Positions 60,279 through 64,000 of a DNA stretch of 64,000 bases are shown in pieces. How positions within the stretch are numbered: the stretch's first letter is position 1; each line of letters opens with the position of its first letter. The notes under the pieces are model-generated. The model was not told the DNA's origin. It made no database searches and was given only the letters and a program-made list of their open reading frames with translations. A program made the position numbers and the translations under genes. This DNA comes from JAJPHU01 sp036557825 (GTDB lineage Bacteria; Planctomycetota; Planctomycetia; Gemmatales; Gemmataceae): assembly GCA_036557825.1 (NCBI GenBank), contig DATBGU010000194.1, positions 1 to 64,000 of the forward strand, read 5' to 3'.

Positions 60279-62603
60279 CTAATCGACAAAAGTAAACTCG
60301 TTGGCGCTCAGCAACACCTGGGCGTATTGCTCCCAGCGGCTGAGCGTGGCTTTCGGCTCGCCGGGCCGGGCGCTGTCTTCGGGTGCGCGGAGGAACGCCA
60401 ATCCCATCCGCACGTCGTTTTCCGTGGCGGGCCGGCCATAAACCCGCGTGAATGCCTTGCGAATGCGAACGGTATCGTCCTTCTCCATCGCCAGTTTCTC
60501 CGCCAGACTGCGCGAGCGCGCGATCATGAACTCGCTATTCAGCACGAACAGCTGCTGCAAGGGAACGATCGTCACCGGCCGCGAGCCGCTCGTGATGTTC
60601 GGATCGGGGAAGTCGAACAGGCGCAGCAAACCATCGAGTTGATGCCGGCTGATCTTGCCGTACAGCGTGCGCCGCTTGTTGCCGGCGTTGCCGATGTCGG
60701 CCGGCGGTCCACCGACCTGTGCATCCAGTTCCCCGGAGGCGAGAAGCAGAGCATCGCGCCACGCTTCCACGTCGAGCCGCTGGCGGTTCATGCGCCACAG
60801 CAGTTGATTGGCCGGATCAGCGGTGGCGTTGCGCTCATCCCGGTCGCAACTCAACCGATAGGTGGCCGACAGCAGGATCTCGCGGTGCAGCGCCTTCATC
60901 GACCAGCCGGAGGCGATGAATCGCGTCGCCAGATGGTCGAGCAGTTCGGGGTGCGTCGGCCGCTCACCGAGCTTGCCGAAATTGCTGGGTGTGGCGACGA
61001 TGCCCTTGCCGAAGTGATACGCCCAAACACGGTTGACCAGCACTCGCGCCGTCAACGGGTTCTTTGGGCTGGCGATGGCCTGGCCCAGTTCCAACCGGCC
61101 GCTGCCCTGCGTGAAGGGCGGAGGTGAGTCGCCGGCCACGATGCGGAGAAAACGGCGCGGGGCCACGTCCCCCTCGCGATCGGGATTGCCGCGCAGATAG
61201 ACCCGCATATTGCCCGGCTGCCCCTCGGTCAGCGTGTGGACCATCGGCGGCGCGGGCGGCACGGCCTTCTTGAGTTTGTCCAACTCGCGGCGCATCTCCG
61301 CCAGCTTCTTTTTCCCCCCCTCGTCGAGCTTCTTCTCGCCACCGCCCTTGCCCTCCGCCTTCACAAACTGTTTGATCTTCGCGTCCTGTTCGCGGACCTT
61401 CGCCTGACTGCTGTTGTAGCGAGCGATAACATCGGCCGGACCGATCGGGACTTCCTGATATTTCGTGCTCTGGAAGACGCCGGCCAGCGAATAATAATCG
61501 GCCTGCGAAATCGGATCGAACTTGTGATCGTGGCAGCGAGCGCAAGAGACAGTCAGGCCGAGGAAGCCGCGCGTCAGCGTGTCGATGCGGTCGTCCAGTT
61601 CCGTGGCCTGCACGAGTTTCTTCGCGGCCCCATCCTCGTAGTAGTGCGGACCCAGGGCGAAGAAACCCAGCGCCGGCAAGTGCGATTTGGGGTCGCCCTC
61701 CTTCAGCAAATCACCGGCGATCTGCTCGACGATGAAGCGATCGTAGGGCATATCGTCGTTGAGCGCCTTGACCACCCAGTCGCGGTAGCGGTAACCGTTG
61801 GGAAAGAGGCGGGCCTGAAACGTGTGGGCCTGGTCCTCGCCGTAGCGGGCCACGTCGAGCCAGTGCCGGCCCCAGCGCTCGCCGTAGTGCGGCGACGCCA
61901 ACAAGCGATCGACCACCTTCGCGAAAGCGTCGGATGTTTCGTCGCGAACAAAGGCCTCAACCTCTTCGGGCGTCGGCGGTAGACCAATCAGATCGAACGT
62001 CACGCGGCGCAGCAGGGCGGGCTTGTCGGCGGATCGCACCGGATGCAGGCCGCGGGATTCAAGCTTCGCCAGGACGAAGCGATCGAGTGGCTTGCTCGGC
62101 CAGGTCCGGTCCTTGACGGCCGGCAGCGGCGGATCGGCGATGGGCCGAAACGACCAGAAGGCGCGGTCGGCGGCGCTGATTGTGTCGCCTCCCGAACGAA
62201 TGGCCGCGCCGCCGGACGATGCGGTCGGCCAGGGGGCGCCGCGCCGCACCCAGGCGATCAACTCGGCGATGTCACGCTCGGCCAGTTTTTGCTTCGGGGG
62301 CATTCGCGTCTCCCCCTCGTAGCGGATGGCCTGGACGAGCGGACTCTTCGCCGGATCGCCCGGCACGATGACCGGGCCGGAATCGCCGCCCTTGAGCATT
62401 CCGTCTCGCGATGCCAGGCTCAATCCGCCCTTGGTCTTGCCCTCGCCGTGACACTTGAAGCAGTTCGCGACCAGCACCGGCCGTACCTTCTTCTCGAAGA
62501 ATTCCATGTCGGCGGAGCTGGGTTCGGCCGCGCGCACGAGAGCGGGAGTAAGTCCGAAGAGGACGGCCACGGCAAACAGAGTACTGACTTTCGCGGAAGG
62601 CAT
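60279..62603 (-). CDS. Planctomycete cytochrome c / DUF1549 / DUF1553 protein
   Basis: A 774-residue exported protein. The signal peptide is at 1-26. A cytochrome-c-like domain has the haem motif CFKCH (48-52) and GGLSLASRDGMLKGGDSGPV. DUF1549 follows (WPSKPLDRFVLAKLESRGL, then RRVTFDLIGLPPTPEEVEAF, ~150-400) and DUF1553 (NPLTARVLVNRVWAYHFGKG, then TPSNFGKLGERPTHPELLDH, ~500-770). A Lys/Glu-rich linker separates them. It is in an operon with the DUF1501 gene. The start is chosen at the signal peptide; the ribosome-binding site is weak. Confidence 0.92.
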   Translation of the reverse strand: MPSAKVSTLFAVAVLFGLTPALVRAAEPSSADMEFFEKKVRPVLVANCFKCHGEGKTKGGLSLASRDGMLKGGDSGPVIVPGDPAKSPLVQAIRYEGETRMPPKQKLAERDIAELIAWVRRGAPWPTASSGGAAIRSGGDTISAADRAFWSFRPIADPPLPAVKDRTWPSKPLDRFVLAKLESRGLHPVRSADKPALLRRVTFDLIGLPPTPEEVEAFVRDETSDAFAKVVDRLLASPHYGERWGRHWLDVARYGEDQAHTFQARLFPNGYRYRDWVVKALNDDMPYDRFIVEQIAGDLLKEGDPKSHLPALGFFALGPHYYEDGAAKKLVQATELDDRIDTLTRGFLGLTVSCARCHDHKFDPISQADYYSLAGVFQSTKYQEVPIGPADVIARYNSSQAKVREQDAKIKQFVKAEGKGGGEKKLDEGGKKKLAEMRRELDKLKKAVPPAPPMVHTLTEGQPGNMRVYLRGNPDREGDVAPRRFLRIVAGDSPPPFTQGSGRLELGQAIASPKNPLTARVLVNRVWAYHFGKGIVATPSNFGKLGERPTHPELLDHLATRFIASGWSMKALHREILLSATYRLSCDRDERNATADPANQLLWRMNRQRLDVEAWRDALLLASGELDAQVGGPPADIGNAGNKRRTLYGKISRHQLDGLLRLFDFPDPNITSGSRPVTIVPLQQLFVLNSEFMIARSRSLAEKLAMEKDDTVRIRKAFTRVYGRPATENDVRMGLAFLRAPEDSARPGEPKATLSRWEQYAQVLLSANEFTFVD

Positions 62604-62799
62604 GGCATCTCGTGACAAAGTCGTTTCAGTCGGGCAGGCCAATACGATCCGCGGACGAGGCGGATTTGGGTAGGTAAGTAAAATCTAGCCGCATCCAGGG
62701 GAGCTTGCAAGGAGAATCCCCGCGGGGTTCGATTTCGGGATACAATCTTCGCTGCCGCGTGGAAGGGGTTGGGACAATTCGATTCTTCCGAGGGTAACG

Positions 62800-63387
62800 A
62801 TGAGCGCGTTTCCGAACGGCGATTTCGCATCGTATGGCACAATCCTCGCCGACCCTCCGTGGCGCTTCACCAACCGGACCGGAAAAGTGGCGCCCGAACA
62901 CCGACGCCTGCGGCGCTATCGGACGATGCGCCTGGAGGAAATCCTCGCGCTCCCCATCGCGCCGTTGGCGAAACCGAAAAGCCATCTCTACTTGTGGGTG
63001 CCCAATGCCCTACTGGCCGAAGGCCTGGCCGTAATGGAGGCGTGGGGTTTCACCTACAAAACGAACCTTATTTGGTACAAAATCCGCAAGGACGGTGGCC
63101 CGGATGGCCGCGGCGTCGGCTTTTACTTCCGCAACGTCACGGAAATACTGTTGTTCGGCGTCCGAGGTCGATTACGCACGCTCGCTCCGGGCCGAAGGCA
63201 GGTCAACCTCGTCTCGGCGAAAAAACAACGGCATTCCCGCAAGCCCGATGGATTCTACGACATTATTGAGGCGTGCAGTCCCGGTCCCTACCTGGAGTTG
63301 TTCGCGCGTTTCCCCCGGCCGAACTGGTCGCAGTGGGGCGACGAGCTTTGCAAAGAACCTCGAAAGGACTCCCTTTTGGCAGACTAG
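62800..63387 (+). CDS. MT-A70-family adenine methyltransferase
   Basis: A 195-residue protein with the catalytic DPPW in YGTILADPPWRFTNRTGK (residues ~18-21) and the family features SHLYLWVPNALLAEGLAVME, TNLIWYKIRK and ELFARFPRPNWSQWGDEL. Bacterial members methylate DNA or RNA adenine and are common in phages and islands, but this one stands in core-like surroundings with no partner gene. GAGGG lies six bases before ATG. Its stop codon lies inside the hairpin at 63382-63436. Confidence 0.9.
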   Translation: MSAFPNGDFASYGTILADPPWRFTNRTGKVAPEHRRLRRYRTMRLEEILALPIAPLAKPKSHLYLWVPNALLAEGLAVMEAWGFTYKTNLIWYKIRKDGGPDGRGVGFYFRNVTEILLFGVRGRLRTLAPGRRQVNLVSAKKQRHSRKPDGFYDIIEACSPGPYLELFARFPRPNWSQWGDELCKEPRKDSLLAD

Positions 63388-63436
63388 CCCGGCGCGCCAG
63401 CGACGGGCCACCCGTCGCTGGCGCGCCAGGCTAGTC
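63382..63436. terminator. Bidirectional hairpin between convergent genes
   Basis: Arms 63382-63407 and 63411-63436 pair over 26 bp with one mismatch (GACTAGCC.GGCGCGCCAG). The left arm starts at the TAG stop of the methyltransferase gene; the minus-strand TPR gene ends at 63457. No T-tract, but the position suits a two-way block. Confidence 0.7.
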
Positions 63437-63456
63437 GCTCATTTCGTTTGAGTTGC

Positions 63457-64000
63457 TCATTTGGGAGGCGTGACCGGCTTTTTGCGAACGTACTCACGGG
63501 GCGGGAGGTCCGCGCTTTGCCGCGCCTGGAGGCGATATTCCTCGGCCTTGTCCGCGTCGCCGCGCTGCTGATAATAGTCGGCCAGCGCGGTCAGCGCCGG
63601 GACGTAGTGCTCATCGAGACGCAGGGCGATGTAGAACCAGATCTCGGCGCGTTTGGGCTCGTCCAACTCCAGCAGGATCTTTCCCAGTTCGCAGGGCAGA
63701 GAAGGGTCGTCGGGGTTCTCCGAAATGAGGCGTCCCGTAATCTCCGATTGTCGATCCAGCCGCGCGCGGATTTTCTCGGCGTACTCCCGCTGCGACTCAG
63801 CCTCCTCCCTCTTCTCCTGCTTCTGCAAGCATTCGGCCAGGAGCCAATTCGCCCTGTAGTCCTTGGGCCGGACGCGCAACGCCTCCCGCAGCCACTTCTC
63901 CGATTCCGACAAGTTGCCGTCGGAAAGAGCCATCTGGGCGCGGGTCAACAGGGCGAGCGCGTGATCGGGCTGGCGGGCCAGCACCGCGTCGAGAAGGGGG
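63457..64000 (-). CDS. TPR-repeat protein, 5' end beyond the window
   Basis: At least 180 residues, open through the window edge (the frame reads PLLDAV before the first internal Met). TPR units: ALALLTRAQMALSDGNLSES, then EKWLREALRVRPKDYRANWL, then ELGKILLELDEPKRAEIWFY, then ALTALADYYQQRGDADKAEE. A basic C-terminus ends RKKPVTPPK. A scaffold role is likely; the N-terminal part is not visible. Confidence 0.85.
   Translation of the reverse strand, partial: PLLDAVLARQPDHALALLTRAQMALSDGNLSESEKWLREALRVRPKDYRANWLLAECLQKQEKREEAESQREYAEKIRARLDRQSEITGRLISENPDDPSLPCELGKILLELDEPKRAEIWFYIALRLDEHYVPALTALADYYQQRGDADKAEEYRLQARQSADLPPREYVRKKPVTPPK

Noticed and set aside
1..64000. CRISPR array or cas genes
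   Set aside because: No regularly spaced short repeats with unique spacers and no Cas-like protein were seen.

Overview
The window reads as planctomycete DNA, most likely from the Gemmataceae. The evidence is a set of lineage-typical families: a cytochrome-c/DUF1549/DUF1553 protein paired with a DUF1501 protein, an ECF sigma factor fused to the start of a zf-HC2/Ser-Thr-kinase/WD40 gene, an FG-GAP/ASPIC protein, two secreted proteins with an LED/R sorting motif near the N-terminus, a PEP-CTERM protein, and a TIGR02996 repeat-companion protein. No rRNA, tRNA or CRISPR array was found.

Positions 1-27.3 kb are accessory DNA. A large beta-propeller/Ig surface protein (minus) is followed by a STAND-type NTPase with TPR repeats, which sits between two copies of a ~90 bp direct repeat. 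From 5.6 to 12.2 kb there is a mobile-element-like block: a solitary SPPY-type DNA methyltransferase, a ParB-like/DPPY methyltransferase fusion, a small HTH regulator with a palindromic operator, and an archaeo-eukaryotic-type primase. From 12.2 to 25.3 kb the DNA is gene-poor and repeat-rich. It holds at least seven copies of a hairpin-forming dispersed repeat, five copies (one decayed, one with an early stop) of a small 'MDKDGP' protein family, two receiver-domain proteins, a methionine/glycine-rich secreted protein, and several tiny zinc-ribbon-like or unrecognised proteins. A large serine recombinase at 25.4-27.2 kb closes this region and is the natural candidate for mobilising part of it.

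Positions 27.3-64 kb look like chromosomal core. They carry a secreted polysaccharide-deacetylase-like protein, a PPi-type phosphofructokinase, TatD, and the membrane arm of complex I on the minus strand (nuoH, J, K, L, M, N; nuoI is absent from its usual place). Then come the sigma/kinase pair, an ASPIC protein, a metallo-beta-lactamase-fold hydrolase, a frdABCD-type quinol:fumarate reductase/succinate dehydrogenase operon, a class III aminotransferase and an aldehyde dehydrogenase separated by a toxin-antitoxin pair, the DUF1553/DUF1501 operon, and an MT-A70 methyltransferase. Many core intergenic gaps hold long near-perfect hairpins. One repeat-like segment is even translated inside the kinase domain.

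The most promising undescribed features are the 12-25 kb cluster (the MDKDGP family, one member translationally coupled to a receiver protein, plus the covarying hairpin repeats), an apparently structured non-coding transcript around 9.3 kb, a carbohydrate-binding-like module inserted inside an Ig domain, and the repeat-derived insertion in the kinase catalytic domain. Start sites were chosen from ribosome-binding sites and family alignment by eye; nothing was computed or searched.
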